64,000 nt of DNA from Siderastrea siderea (taxonomy: Eukaryota > Cnidaria > Anthozoa > Scleractinia > Rhizangiidae), in assembly GCA_964030785.1 (NCBI GenBank), contig OZ034978.1, positions 6,348,001 through 6,412,000 of the forward strand, in the 5' to 3' direction. Numbering within the stretch: position 1 is the first letter of the stretch; each line of letters opens with the position of its first letter. The notes under the pieces are model-generated. The model made no database searches. It was not told where the DNA came from and was given only the letters and a program-made list of their open reading frames with translations. The position numbers and the translations under genes are program-made. Below, piece by piece: positions 22,027-34,734 of the stretch.

Positions 22027-23518
22027 ACAAGCAGAAAGTTTATACTTGGTCCTTGTTCTCTAATCACTCTGCACACTAAATATCATACAACGCAGACAAG
22101 AATCAGGAATAGGCATCTCGTTTATTGATAGCTAGACTATAAGTACACGGGCAATGTTCCAGAATATATGTAATCGTACAACGGAAAACGAGGACAATTG
22201 CCAACTATACAAGGCTATTCAGTGAGCTAGAATAACTTACATTTTACACGAATAGAAAATTCACAACAAACGTAAGACTGTTTCAGCGGAGCTTACCCAA
22301 AGCAACTTAAACTTAACGAAATAAACTGGATATACTCGCTTACAGACAACATAAACCTTCATGTCTAAGTATAATGTATCTGATTACAAACAATAACAAA
22401 ATTAAAGAAAATTTACAGAAACGTAGCGAGAGATGCCGTCGAGTGATCTTGAAAACTGCGAAAATAACATATATACCTAATAACAAATAGTCACGCACGC
22501 TTCCAAACAATTGCTACTCCATAGTAAATACTGGCACATCCGTAGAAGCACTCAAACAAGCGTGCATTCCTAAACGTGAGAAAATATATATCTCACGGCG
22601 AACAATTTCATACATCATGGCCGCCGCGCATGCGAATCGCGTCATTTCTGGGACTTAGATTTTATTACGTATCGTATTCAAATTACAGAGAAAACAGTGT
22701 AAAATTAGGCTTACCTTGCTGGATTTTGTTCTGTCCCTCCGTATGGCTATAATATTTCAAAAGCCCAGAAATCTTATTTGAAATAGACATCTATGAGGTT
22801 GTCTTCGAGCTATGTTGCGTACAGGTTGCCGACGATTTCGCTGTTCCCCCAGGTTTTGAAAATTTCATGCATACTTCATTCGATCCGCCATACTGTCTTC
22901 AACAATGAGTGATGAGGTCCCACGGCAAAATAGTCGGTTGCACTGAAAAGCGGTTCCAAGGTCGAGTCCCAGAAATCTTAATTAGCTATCCACACACCAA
23001 AGTAAGTTTGGAGGCAAAAATATGACCCGCATACCATTCATCGCTGTTCCCACCACGACTGAAAAACGGGTAAAACACTTATGATTTCCTAAGCCCGTGA
23101 CATCTGGAAATACCGACGAAATGAAAGATTTATAACCTCTTCACCGAAGTCAACATCGGCTGCCATATTGAAAATGTTCAATTTATATTCAGCTTACATG
23201 ACAACTTTAAATTTCACTTACAGGTCCGCTGTACAGCTTGAATAGAAGTTTCGGGCTGAACTTTCTCTGACAGTGTGACTTCGCGTGACAAAGTGGTGTG
23301 ACAATATGGCTGTTGATTGCGCAATGCTTAAATAACAAGAAACCTTTGGTTTTTCTTCTTTTTAACTTGCTTTTTGATTTGAATGTGTGTTAGACACCAA
23401 AATTGTGTCGCTTAATAGTAGATTTTACGGTTTTTCACTAACTCACTTAAACGAATATGAAAACTGTGTGAGCCCACATATCGAGCCGCTGACTGTGTGA
23501 AATTGTTCGCCATGTGGA
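22027..23518. mobile_element. About 1.5-kb insertion of unknown class, private to unit 1
   Basis: Unit 2 reads straight from the sequence matching about 22026 to that matching about 23519 (56455-56465: CTTAACGTTGCGGAAAAT). The extra 1.5 kb has no long frame, no obvious terminal inverted repeat and no recognisable tail. A solo LTR, a decayed element, or instead a deletion in unit 2 are all possible. It includes a short GC-rich patch at 22618-22650. Confidence 0.5.
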
Positions 23519-26500
23519 ATTGCGGAAAATGTTTTTGTCGGTGATAACATTTTGCTTATATTATTCGCAAAAAATTACATGGTATGCCATACGTTAATAC
23601 AGGTTAACAAGAACAGGAAATGTGACAGTTCTTTAGTGAACTCATCTTACAAATATCTGAGATATGTACTCAAGCCTCATCGCGTGGGTAACCCCTGTAG
23701 AAGAACAACCACCACCCAAGCCCTACCTACAGCTATTTCAGCACATAATTTTCCTCTTTGTAACAACCATGATCTCGAAGGAAGTGCGTATTTATTCGGC
23801 CTTTCACTTAAAACTGGGATTATATGTCGTAATAATCTAATTTCTACCTTAAAACGCTTTTGTGTACTCCCTAGTGTCACTCACAACACATCTTACCATT
23901 TGTGACGTCATCAAGTGTTAAAGACAATAGAATCGCAAGATGAAGTATAGATCGGAACAAATTTGCCAGAATTGACTACTGTTTCTCACAGAATCGAAGG
24001 AAAATTTGCCTTACCGATCGACTTAAATTTTTTTGTTGACAATTTCAACAAGGTTACGTGGTAAAGACAAGGCAAACAAAGGTGGAGAGAGGAAAAAGGT
24101 AGTTCACGTGTTTTTGGATTAATTTTAAGCAAAAGAGAAAGCCGGAGGCAAGGCTTCTTGGCCTTGAGGAGGCTTTCAAGGCCAATGATTTTTTCTTTAA
24201 CATTTATAAAGCATTTTTTGCTTTCTCTTCGATGTTTTAAGTGGTTGGTTTTTGAAGTGCAAGATCCATATCATAAACCTTCTATTTTTATATACATTAA
24301 AGAACGTTACATAACTGAAGACCAAGAAGGGGGAAGATTCAAGTGAAATTTAGGTAAATAGACTAAAAATTTTAATTATAAGGTAATTTGAAAATTAAAT
24401 TTGAAATTTATATGTTAACTAATAGATCGGGACACCAAAACACATTGCTATTAGCCCTCAATCACTCTTAATGTTCTTGCGAGGACAGCGATGTAAGGTG
24501 CGCGCTAGTCTTTTCCTCCCTTTATTTCTTTCTTAGGCCACTACCAAGTGGACGAAACGACATTCAACATTGTTGGATACATATATCTGATCAGATGTTG
24601 TGTGTGAAGTGTCGCCGTATATTTTTACGAGTTGTGCTGTATTTTGACGAGCCTGCAGGGCGGGTCAAAATACGAACAACGAGTAAAAATATTCGTCGAT
24701 TTTTCACACCGCAACATCTAATAAGAGATTTATCATCCAACTCAACCTTTTTCAACCTCTTTCAGTAACTTGAAAGAAAACTAAAAGGATGAGTTCGCGC
24801 ACGGTACTGTTCAATAACCAACTGTACAATATCGTGGAATATTTGTACTCGTTTCGCGCGCTTTCTGTACAATAACTAATAAAGTTGGATGATAAAACTT
24901 TGTTGTACCATGTTGAAAGGGGTGGTCAAACAAATTCCACATCTCGATACAACATCGTTTGACCTTGGTGAATTAAACTTGTTGAATACGTTTGGTCATC
25001 CTTTTGAATGACGTGCATGCGTTCACATTGTTACCCGTGCGCCAGCCAAACAACTTTAAAATAGTTTTGTATAACATGTTATGGCAATCAAATTCCGTTC
25101 AACATCATCCGCCATCATTCCACAGGGTCGCCAAACGTATGTTAAAGTCAACAATGTTGAACGTTGTTGAATGGAAATGTTGTATCCTTTTGTCCGGGGC
25201 TTAATCGAACTTCTTTCAATACTATTCAACGTCATTCAACAGGGTGACCAAAGGCGTTTTATAGCGCGTTGAATTCAGCAATGTTGAACGGTGATGAAGA
25301 GAACTGGCCTCAGTTGTTCAAAGGCCATATAACTTTATCCGTCAGGTTAATTGCTGTCCAGCGGATAGACTTGCCCACAAGTCGACTTTTTTGAGTGACG
25401 AAGTCGCGAAAACGAGCGACGCTTTCCCTCCCAAACGATGACCCATAAAAACGGACTTTTAGAAAGTCTACCCAGAGGACAAAATGTACTGTACTCCCAT
25501 CAAAACATTTTATCCGCTAATGCTTTACCCGGCGGGTAACGTTGTCCACCTTTTGTCCCAGACCGGCCTTAGATCACATCCTGTTTCATAAGAAATTCCC
25601 CTTTGCCTAACCACCGGCTCCTTCATACGACAAATTCACGTTTGCAAACCGGTGATGTCAAACTCAAGTTGGCAAAATGGTGTCGGCAAACTGTTGGCGC
25701 CAACTCTGGTATACAGGCTCACGTTGACATTAAACAAAAGTACTTGAAAGTTTCTCCTCAGTTCCCCTATCAAGAAATGGTCCGTTGTAACAGCTCCGAC
25801 TCGACTATTAAGATTTACACAATATAGCCCTTTGTTCTCAGTGACGCTTTGGAAATTTTGTTGAGATCATCTGGAGTCTACGATTTCGAGAATGATCGTA
25901 AGTTTTCGGCTTGAAACGCAGTGGGCCACTGGTTTTCAAGACAACAACAAAAACAACTTTATTCGCGAAATGGAACAGTAACAAAAAACCTCTAGGTAGT
26001 AATACTGCTAATTGAGGTCGGAGCAGCCGTCGGAGCAAGGGAAAACGAGAACAAAAGAATGGATACAAAGTATCAGTGTACAATCTATATACAAAATATT
26101 AATCTACAAACTCATCGATTTATTATTTCAAGTGTGTTTTATTGTTTCCATACAATGCTAACAACACTATGTTATATATTATTCTATGTCAGTTTTTCCA
26201 AAGGATATGCCATTAAACACCCCTTTTCCAAATGTTCTAGCAAACCCTGGTAGAATTATGCAGTATCAGTGTTGGCAGTTCAGGATTGTCAAGATAGTGC
26301 ATTGACCGTGTGAGAAATAGCGCGCAATTCCAAAAAAAAAAAAACAGTTCCCACAGCAGTTGATAACCTGCCTTCGAGATAGCGAGGACCCACCGTAGAA
26401 TTAAACTGATAGTTGCCGCGCATGTATGTTTGGGTACAAAACCATTTTACCCTTTGCCCGCTCATCGATGCAAGATGAATTTCTCTTGCCATATTATATA

Positions 26501-27630
26501 AATTTTAGCTGAAATTTTGTGTTACGCGTTACTACAAAACCAAATAAAGAGGTCCCAAGCTGTCAGTGCCGGCCGGTAAACCTAATTCCATAGGAACTGC
26601 GTCATGGTGTACGTGACTTTCATCAGTTTAATTGCACTTTTTCAGATAGGAAATTCCTTCTGTTGTTTTATATCTTTAATCACGTATTCTAGGCTATGGT
26701 TTAACCAATGTATGTAAAAATGAGTGTATATAAAAATGTTGAGTTTTTTTTAGATTAAACAGAAAAACACGTTTCAATAATGAAACGTGAAAAGGTTTAT
26801 ATCCTCGTTCGTGGTTAAGCTAATATCATGAAGGTCTCAGTGAACTGTAAGTACTTATAGGAAGTAAAAGCTGTATTTAACGTAGCTTCCCACGCAGTCG
26901 TTTCACTAGGGAAGTTGTACTACCCCCCCCCCCCCCCACCACCACCACGACTCCCCTAAAAACGTGGAAGGGAGGCTATATATATTTATAATAATTAAAA
27001 AAATATTATGTTTATAATAAGAACCTTCGCAGAATCCTTTTCACCAGGAAATTTTCCAGCGCCAAATAACTTTGTGAACACATCTGGTATTTAGTCTTCC
27101 CGTAAAATATCTCTTATATCTGTCTTAGTGTGATGAGGTTATTAGTCACGTAACTATTTCCGAAATAGACATGTTAGCCCACTGTGAGCACCGGGTCACA
27201 ATCATTTCGAAAGCACTAAACGTGGCCAAAAGCCTTATTGTATTGACCATTATTATTATGGATATCAAAACTGTGTTAGCTGTAAAGTGGAGCATGAAAA
27301 GAGAATGGGCACGAGTTTCTGTAGTTTGATTGCGTTGAAGTGCAAAAGGCCGAAATTTTGCATGATAATAAACATTCTAAGAATGATGATTTTCTTGACA
27401 ACGATGATGTTGTGACGTCATAAGTCACGTGACCATAGCACTTTGAATATTTCAAGCTGCTTCAAAACTACAGCAAGCTTCATAAACCAATAACGTTTTC
27501 CAGCCATGTTGTAGATATTGTTGTAACCATTATTTTTTCTTTTAAAAGTAAGGATTTGAAAAACAAAGTTAAAATTTTTGATTGCTTGCTGTTCAGTGAC
27601 GTTTTCATATAAATGCAAAAACGAGTCAGC
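23519..27630. other. Unit 1 distal non-coding flank and spacer start
   Basis: No gene supported. It is colinear in part with 56460-60375, with the order of blocks rearranged in unit 2. AT-rich, with many near-palindromic TTCAACAT/ATGTTGAA words at 24900-25290. A C-run at 26922-26938 is followed by CCACCACCAC. Unit homology ends near 26990; the remainder to 27630 has no match in the window. Confidence 0.5.
24572..24742. mobile_element. Imperfect palindromic MITE
   Basis: The ends are TTGGATACATATAT and its rough complement ATTTATCATCCAA. Inner pairs include TATTTTTACGAGTTGT against ACAACGAGTAAAAATA and GTATTTTGACG against GTCAAAATAC around a GC-rich centre near 24655. Confidence 0.55.
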
Positions 27631-27643
27631 ATATTTGGTTTCA

Positions 27644-28481
27644 GAGGGTTGGAGATGAGCACCCAACCGCTAGAAAATGCTTCTGATTTGACTGGCGTTC
27701 CTCACAGCATCGCCCAACCAAGCTCCTACCAGAAGCGTGCACGTTGCAGGGCTGATATTGCAGATTCTGGAGGTGCGAGGGCGAGTGGTTGATGCCCCAA
27801 AACCAACTTGCTCCGGGCAGATAGGGCTCGAAGCCCAGGACCGTAGCCTATCTAGGAGATGGAAGCTCCGATCTCAAACCCGGGAGGATGGAACACTGGT
27901 AAGCCCTGGAAGGCAGCCATCTAAGGGAAGGAAAATCCTAAAGAAAAAACCAAGCGGTCCTCCAGGTCGGGGGTTGGGCTGTGGGCTAATAGCCCACTCC
28001 CATAAAACAATAATATTACGGAAACCGGAAACATTCTTACATAGGCAATAGGCTTGAAGATCCAACTAGCAATGGCGCAGAAGTGACAACAGACAGACAG
28101 GAACCTTAAATGGTTATGACGACGCTGGGTTAAGGCCTGCGGGAAGCGCAGCGTCCGATAGTGTCACTAGTGACGCCAGATACAGCATCTATCACCAGAA
28201 TTAGTGATGAGATTAGAGGACGTCAATGGAACTATATTGCCGGGACATGTCCTCCGTGGTGGTAAGTCCAGTGACCGTATGGTGGCGCTAGGATGGCAGC
28301 CAGAGGGAAAGAAAGCAGTAGGGAGACCAGAAACGACCTGGCGACGGACATTAGAAGCAGAAAGAAGAAAAGCAGGGTGGCGTGACTGGGGCACTGCAAG
28401 AGCAGCCGCCAAAGACAGAGAAGCCTGGAGAGAGAATGTTACGGCTTTATGTGTCTACTGGCATGACGAGCAATGATGATG
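27644..28481 (+). mobile_element. 5'-truncated non-LTR retrotransposon (LINE) with 13-bp target duplication
   Basis: Flanked by ATATTTGGTTTCA at 27631-27643 and 28482-28494. The end has a short TGATGATG tail. From 28204 to 28476 it encodes the C-terminus of an endonuclease/reverse-transcriptase polyprotein, with ALGWQPEGKKAVGRPETTWR, then AKDREAWRENV and a Trp-His-Asp end, a pattern common to LINE C-termini in invertebrates. The catalytic domains are absent by 5' truncation. Clade not assigned. Confidence 0.85.
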
Positions 28482-28494
28482 ATATTTGGTTTCA

Positions 28495-30108
28495 AACTAT
28501 GCTCTTTCTGACTGCATCAACAGTTTTCTGGGAAAAAAAACGACGTTTTCGTATTGCTTAGGGACTTGATTTTGCCAGCACGCAGAGGACTGTACGCTAC
28601 TGTGACAGACTGTGAGAGGGGACTGACGCTCTATTCCGCGCTGGTACTTTGGGAATCTGGGCGCAAGAGTAGTTTCGCGCCTAAAATATATTATGGGCAG
28701 CCGCTCGCCGAGTCGCGGGTGAACTTCGCATCAGAGATCAGACTGATTTATTTTGGTCATACACTCTGTAGAGGGAAGAGTTTCCGTTTCTTTCCGATTC
28801 AATTTCGCTTGCTAAAAATTACCGTATAGTTATTTCCATTTTTTGAAGTTCTCAAGAACGAAGACTAGACCTGGCATGGAGAGCTGCCAACAAGAGCTTC
28901 AAGCGCAGCATTGGATTCAGTTGACGACTGTGACTCGCCGGCTTTCTCTCGCCTCGAAGAAAAAGTTGAGTATTACCAGTAGTTTTGCTTGATTGTTCTT
29001 AACTTTGCTTCAAAAACTTTTGCTTGTGAAACTGCATAAGAAAAGATTTTATTGTTTGGCAGGTTTAACTTTCACGGCCGTGTTGAACTGCAATAATTTC
29101 AACAGATTTGAAGAACAACGTTAATATTTTAGCTTCTACTTAAGCTTCGCGTTGTTTTATTTTTAGTGTGGGAGCAAAATCCTCGCTGTTTGAGACTTGA
29201 AGTCAAGGCGGATAACTGTTTTTGAATTGAAGGATTGAATTGAAACTGACGGCAACTGAAAACAAGATAGGTAAGTGCTTCTAGAATATTCAGCAGTGTT
29301 CAATCTAGGCTGCGTCTTTGCGTCATTGACGCGGTAAATTATATCCTGACGCAAAATGAAATTATTGTGGTGTCATACTGGCGCAAAAAAAGAAAGAAAA
29401 CAAGTTACCTCACATAGAAATACTTACAATGTAGCGGGCATTCGGCAATAAATAAAAGTAACAAGAGCCACAGTGGCTTTTAGCTCGGGCAAAAAATGTA
29501 TGTGATGGGTTTATATTGCTACGAATTAAAGTTGAAAGGAAACAGATGGACTAGACTTGAATCTTTTCCCATGACTTCAACATCTTTTATTTCTAAACAT
29601 ACTTCTTAACTGGGCTAAGCAAATGGCTGATTGTCATGTGATACAAAATTTCGCACTTCAAAAGTCCAGACAGTAAAGAAACATTTCCCGTCAGTTGAGA
29701 TAAAGGAGGATAAAGGAGAACATACCGTATCAAACTCTCTTCCCTTTGCCGGAATGAACTTACACTTTTACCCCTAATCAACCACAAAACCTAAACGAGG
29801 GTCGTAATGATGCTTTAACTAAACAAAACACGGAAAATATATGAAGAAATAAATTTCCAGACTAAGATGACTGAAATTTTGAATATTTTGAAGATTACGC
29901 TACAGAAAATACCGTAAACAAACACGTCACGCAAGGTCAAGAACCGGGTAACCGTACATGGATAAACTGTTTTCATAAATTTTCAGTCAGCACGAGCACA
30001 AAATTACTCTAACATGCTGGTTTTATTGCCAAGTATTGACTTACATGTTTGTTCCTTTGGAACTGGTTTGAGACAGCGACGGCGTTCTAGATAAAAAAAC
30101 TTAATAGT
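28495..30108. other. Non-coding spacer
   Basis: No supported gene. The frame at 28554-28829 and the short minus-strand frames at 29163-29787 have no family features. No homologue elsewhere in the window. Confidence 0.45.
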
Positions 30109-30790
30109 TTATGACAGAATATTTTCGCCACGAAGAAACACTTTAGTGCCAATTTGCCGACAAAATCTTTGCAAACCCTGACAAATTTGAAGCCAACATT
30201 CTCCAAATTCATCGTGTATTTTGAAACCGGAGGTAAATTTAGCGTCATTCAGATCTAGTTGCTTTTGAGGCTGCTTAAGAGACAAGATTCGCCTGTATTT
30301 GCGGTACGCAGCTCTTACAAGGTCTTCTCTGATTTGCTGAGAAAACAATAGAACAAACAACAAAACAATGGACACTAGCCCTGAAAACAATAGAGCTGCG
30401 TGATACCAAGGTCCAATGAAATTAGAGGTTGTTAAGAGCTGTGTGATGTCTGGTAATACACGTATTACCTGCTAAATTACACACACTTTGTTCAATTTCA
30501 GTAGCTTATAAGTCAAATGTCTTGCACTAATGTAGCAAAGAAAAAGGAACTCACACGTAGAAAACAGATAGCAGGTCAGAAAAGTAAAAAAAATTCACCT
30601 CTACAGAAGCAGATAGATACTAACACTGCTCACAATGCCACAGTTTGTGTCGATTTACCCAAAAAGAACACCTTTATTGGGACATCGTTCGTTGAAAATT
30701 TGCCAAAAAGCTGCTTCCTGTTTGCTTTTTCGCCGACAAAGTTGTTGGCAACATCAACCAGTTTTTTAGCATCAGTTTTAAAAAAGTATC
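30109..30790 (-). CDS. Candidate 3' end of an unrecognised membrane-protein gene (two putative exons)
   Basis: The terminal exon 30468-30109 follows an acceptor TTTAGCAG, is open for 119 codons and ends in TAA. It has one clear membrane helix (ALLFSGLVSIVLLFVLLF) and then a basic stretch RAAYRKYRRIL and a soluble tail with a conserved-looking FKIHDEFGECW. Upstream, about 30790-30633 is open on the same strand with protein-like composition (AKKLVDVANNFVGEKANRKQ, then NDVPIKVFFLGKST) and ends at a TGA or a nearby donor. The joining phase was not resolved. I do not recognise the family. The plus-strand frame at 30517-30915 is its shadow. It may be a pseudogene. Confidence 0.35.
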
Positions 30791-31214
30791 CTTTAAGTTA
30801 CAAGGTTTGTTATAATTCAAACATTTTGACAACCAAGCTACGAATTTCCAACCTGTTTTGCCTAACTATCGTAAACGTTTTTTTAAAAATGTTTGTCACT
30901 CGATTGGTGAGATAAATATAGTTTTGTTCCTTACACTTGTTTTACAACAATGGGCTTAAAGCTTGCAGCAAATACACAGCAGTCTCTTAGCTATTAACGT
31001 CCGTGCCGGCCTGAGCCTGCCTTGATTTTGCGCGTGTTCGCTTTTGGCCCCAGCCTCCCCTAGAAAGGCTTTTCTGGTCCCCTTTTGTCTTAGTTGTCTT
31101 TGGGAATGTTCAACCAATCAAAATCCACCAACTGCGCATATATTTGAAGGCTTGAGGGGGTCCTAGAAGGGAAGACTTCTTGTCACTCTCCAAGAAGATC
31201 ACATTTCACTCAAA

Positions 31215-31722
31215 ATGGCTGCCGTGCTCTTCACGCGTGAATTTTCAAGATGGCAATATCTCACTCTCGGAAGGAAGGATTACCTTTTGAAACTTAAAAA
31301 TCGAAAGAAGAAGCACTAAGGAACACTCGACAAGTTAAGGGATGGAATTTAGAGCTTTTAGAGCGAAGAAAACATCTTTCGAGGACGAACAGCCGTTTTG
31401 TTAAAGCGAAGGACAATCTTCCATTGCAAGAGATTTTTCGAGCTGCGGACTTTCTGGGAAATGCTCAACCGCTTCTACGAGTCTACGGTAGAGTAAATTA
31501 CACCTTTGATTGTAAATTTTTACCGAAATAACTTCTTAATTGAAGGATTCTTTGTATTTCTTAAAGTTTTCGTGAAAGATTTGAAAAACGTGCACAGTTC
31601 GCATCAGTAAATGCTCTTCAAAACAACTTGCACATCGAGCGAAATCGCTTACGCGTAGCTTCCCTCGAAGAAAGAATTGAACGCGTTTGGTTTTCAGAAA
31701 CGAATAAAAGCGTGTATTAATA
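31215..31722 (+). pseudogene. Candidate small two-exon gene, frame broken, unrecognised
   Basis: An ATG at 31215 opens 34 codons (MAAVLFTREFSRWQYLTLGR start) ending at TAA within an AAG run near 31317. The next frame continues from there as protein-like sequence (WNLELLERRKHLSRTNSR, then LPLQEIFRAADFLG) to a donor near 31488 or 31493. After a pyrimidine-rich acceptor (TATTTCTTAAAG, ends 31566) a second open stretch runs 48 codons, with a charged helix NLHIERNRLRVASLEERIER, to TAA at 31720-31722. AATAAA lies at 31703. A CCAAT box is at 31114. A single indel in the AAG run would explain the break; splice phase also does not close. Not recognised. Confidence 0.35.
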
Positions 31723-31729
31723 AATGTAT

Positions 31730-33470
31730 TATTTAGAAAAGCTTACTGTCTCCTCTTCTGCGAATCTTCGTTCATGAAATTTCAAAAAATAGTAATCTGA
31801 CCTAAACAGACACAAATCCTCTGTTGTGGTTTGATTTCACGCGCGAGACAACATGTGAATCTCTTGCGTAAATTTTCAAATTTTGACTTTGAGATTGTAT
31901 TTTTGGCTATTTCTTAATTGACAACTGGTGTATTTTATTCGAAAGTTAGAAATTTTAACTATTCTAGATCAAGTGAGTGTTGTTTTTTCGAGCCTATAAA
32001 TTGTCGTTTCGTACTGCACATGGGGTTGTTTATTACCAACTGCTAATTTAGCGAAGCGATCAAAAAACACGCGGCTGGTAATGAGTTAAAAGGTCCTTCA
32101 CAGTCTTAAGCTATACTACCAGGGTAAAGGTGATATGGGTGAAGAAAAACAGTGGTAGGAACCTAAGCGACTGAAATGTGCGGAAGGCTAGTAGATTTTT
32201 AAAGCCCACCAGCCCGGTGGCTAGTGTCGAACCCCGTTAAAGGTTGTGAAAACAATTATAAAAGGTACTTTTAGGATCAGTATACAAGACTGATTGTTGC
32301 ACATTAATTATTTGTTTTAATTATATGTTTTTTTGGCACATTAATTGGAATGTTTTTTAACTTCCAAAAATTCGGGGGGGCATGAGCCCCCCCCCCCCTG
32401 TTCCTCCCCCTGGTACAGGCCTGCAGAACTGCAGAACCATTTACGATTACTTTATTTTATCATTTAGAATTCATAGAAATACGTTACGTACTTGAAATAT
32501 AGAGAGACCCTGAACCTTCCCACTTTGATCGAATAAGTTCTCACACCAACGTGTTGATACTGACAGGCCAGACTAGTTTTTTCATTCGTGTTTTCTCAAC
32601 TAAAACATCATTTGAATACAGGATTGCTCTGTTTGGTATGTATGATGTCAGAAGCCGGAACAAAATAAAACTTAAGCTTATGGGTAAAGGCTTGATAAGC
32701 GTGTTTGAAATTTAACATATGTCGATGTAAACAGTATTCTACTTTAATAAATCGAATTCGTCTTCTTAGTAGGTTTGGAGAGAACAGTTAAAGTGCTTTT
32801 TCATAAGCAAACTGAGAGTAAGTATTTTGGTCCTTTTAATTCAACTGTGTACCAAAAAGTATTGACTTATGCTTGTGGGCTCTCTTAAATTTATTTAGTG
32901 TTTTTTGCAGCTTGGACCAGCTTCATAACAACAACTGTAGAATATGTTCATGTAGTTGTTTAAGAACTGTATGTCGTCCCGGTTTCATCGAAGGTCAGAC
33001 ATGGTGAACACAAGAATTAGTACCATGCATGATAATAGAATTACAAAGATACAACGTGCGCTCTGATTGGCTGAGAGGTATGTTTACATGAGAGTATGTA
33101 AACACAGTTGTGATGTCACAACTGTGAGGCAGTTATGCAACTTCGAGACAGTTATGCAAACCCTCGACTTCCTTTCAGGTTTGCATAGCTTTCGAGAACT
33201 CTCCCAACCCCTCTCGTCTTTATATCAGGCTATGCAAACAAGGAAAAAGTTTTCTATACTTAACTCAATCCCGGATGCACCCTTAAAAAAAGTTCCCACT
33301 GGAACCGGCACAAAAAAAATCCGCAAAAATTCGCGTTTTGTTCAATCGCTGTGCAATTTGGACAATTGCGTGCCTATAAAATATCCGGGTCCCGTGGCAA
33401 GTTTGAGCTAGGATGCTTCAATGTGGCCTACATGAAGCATTTTTCAAAAATGTGTTTGGAGTTTTGAAAT
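31730..33470. other. Non-coding spacer
   Basis: No supported gene. It has a G-run then C-run hairpin at 32373-32398. The frame at 33067-33411 has no family features. Confidence 0.45.
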
Positions 33471-33625
33471 ATGGCGTCCTCCGGGAAGCGATCAGGATTC
33501 ATCACTGATGACACTTTGAGGGTTTTAGAAATGCTAGACGAAGCAGGCAGTGAAAATGGAGAAATTTCTGGCCATTAGGAGAGTATTCTTGATCATCAGC
33601 TTGCAAATGAAAGCGACGAAACGAG
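33471..33625 (+). pseudogene. Candidate first exon with an in-frame stop
   Basis: The ATG at 33471 opens a frame reading MASSGKRSGFITDDTLRVLE and then an acidic EMLDEAGSENGEIS. TAG occurs at 33576-33578, and the same frame continues as DHQLANESDDETR to a good donor GAG followed by GTAAGA (intron from 33626). An acidic N-terminus of this style is seen in piggyBac-like transposase proteins; that is a weak inference. Most likely a decayed element-derived or gene exon. Confidence 0.3.
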
Positions 33626-33629
33626 GTAA

Positions 33630-34730
33630 GAGTTGTCTAAATGTTGTTGCGTATGTGACCCTGCGAACACGCACGTGGTCTGAACTGCAATGAAATGCTG
33701 TGTAGAGCCGCTTTTTACCTTCAAAAACTTGCTTCACTCCTTCGAATAGATGTCTGGAATTATATTTGAATATGTAGCAATGAATATATCCGGAGGAAAA
33801 AGGTTTTTGGAACGACAGAGAAAAAATCGTTTACAATCTTCAGGACGCGTAAACAAATGTAATCTGAAGCGACGCTTCGGGTCACGTTTCTCCGTGTTGA
33901 CTGACATGCAGGTCAATAATAAATTCTGAAATATTCTGTATTCATTCTTTTTCAGCCACACTTTCTGGAGATGTTGCCAATATGATAAAGAACAGTTTAG
34001 CATTCAACTTTTTCTTGTAACCACAAATCATTTTGAAGTAAAGTGCTTTTTATCAGAATTTTGTGGTCAATTTTCTGAAATGCAGGCTAATTTATGCACA
34101 ATAATTAAAATATTATGGGCTTCTGTGGGTAAAAAAAATTTTTTTTGGAAAGCTAATTCAATACCCTTTAAAATGAGGTATAGCTCTTTACACAATTGTA
34201 AATACCTGGTGAGAAAATAAATAAACAAAAAATGTGGTCATTTTTCACTGTTTTTGCCCATCCGGGAAAGGTTAAGTGCAACATTTAATTTCCTTCACTT
34301 ATTTTATGCAAGTTCCTACTTGCCAAATACAAGCAGCACATGGACATGCAGTGTTGTGCTTGTGCTTATTTCATGCCACTTGTGAAACACACAAGAATAA
34401 GACGAGAAATATTCCTCGCCTTACATGCATGCATGATGCCTTTTGCGTTTATCCTGCTGGTAGTTTGATCCAAAGTTTTTTTCTCACTTCTCATTTCTCA
34501 CATATGGTATGACACATATGACAAATGGGAACCAGGTTTATAACAAGCATAAGAGACACAACTGCAAGAACAGTAAGCAATTCCAAGGAAAATAGGTTTT
34601 ACTTTGACAGGCTAAGCTTGCAGGCATTAGGCCTAATAAATATTTTTTTTAATCAGTGAGTGAGAAGGAAACACTTTTAGAAACAGTTTTCAGTTGTACC
34701 TTGTGGTATGCACAGTGGTTTGAGAATAAT
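33630..34730. other. Non-coding spacer
   Basis: AT-rich. No supported gene. The short minus frames at 33534-34003 and the plus frame at 34276-34512 have no family features. Confidence 0.45.
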
Positions 34731-34734
34731 GAAG

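Larger units (their letters stand above)
9300..26990. repeat. Segmental duplication, unit 1 (phospholipase gene plus upstream flank)
   Basis: Colinear with about 39056-60380. Matched landmarks outside the gene include 16730/47107 (GTTGTGAAGCTCTTTT), 18760/49320 (TTTTGAGAACTGGCG), 19680/52470 (CACGGCCCGAGGATCAT), 20275/54720 (AAGAAGTCCTCGACACTATT), 21240/55735 (AAAACTGTA), 23590/56530 (CGTTAATACAGGTTA) and 26245/57505 (AACCCTGGTAGAATTATG). Divergence is visible but moderate, with many indels and element insertions private to one unit. Confidence 0.85.

Noticed and set aside
28204..28476. Stand-alone small gene
   Set aside because: It is the C-terminus of a LINE protein inside an element with target duplications.
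30517..30915. Plus-strand frame of 132 codons
   Set aside because: The opposite strand has the more protein-like composition and sits in line with a splice-bounded exon; this frame looks like its shadow.
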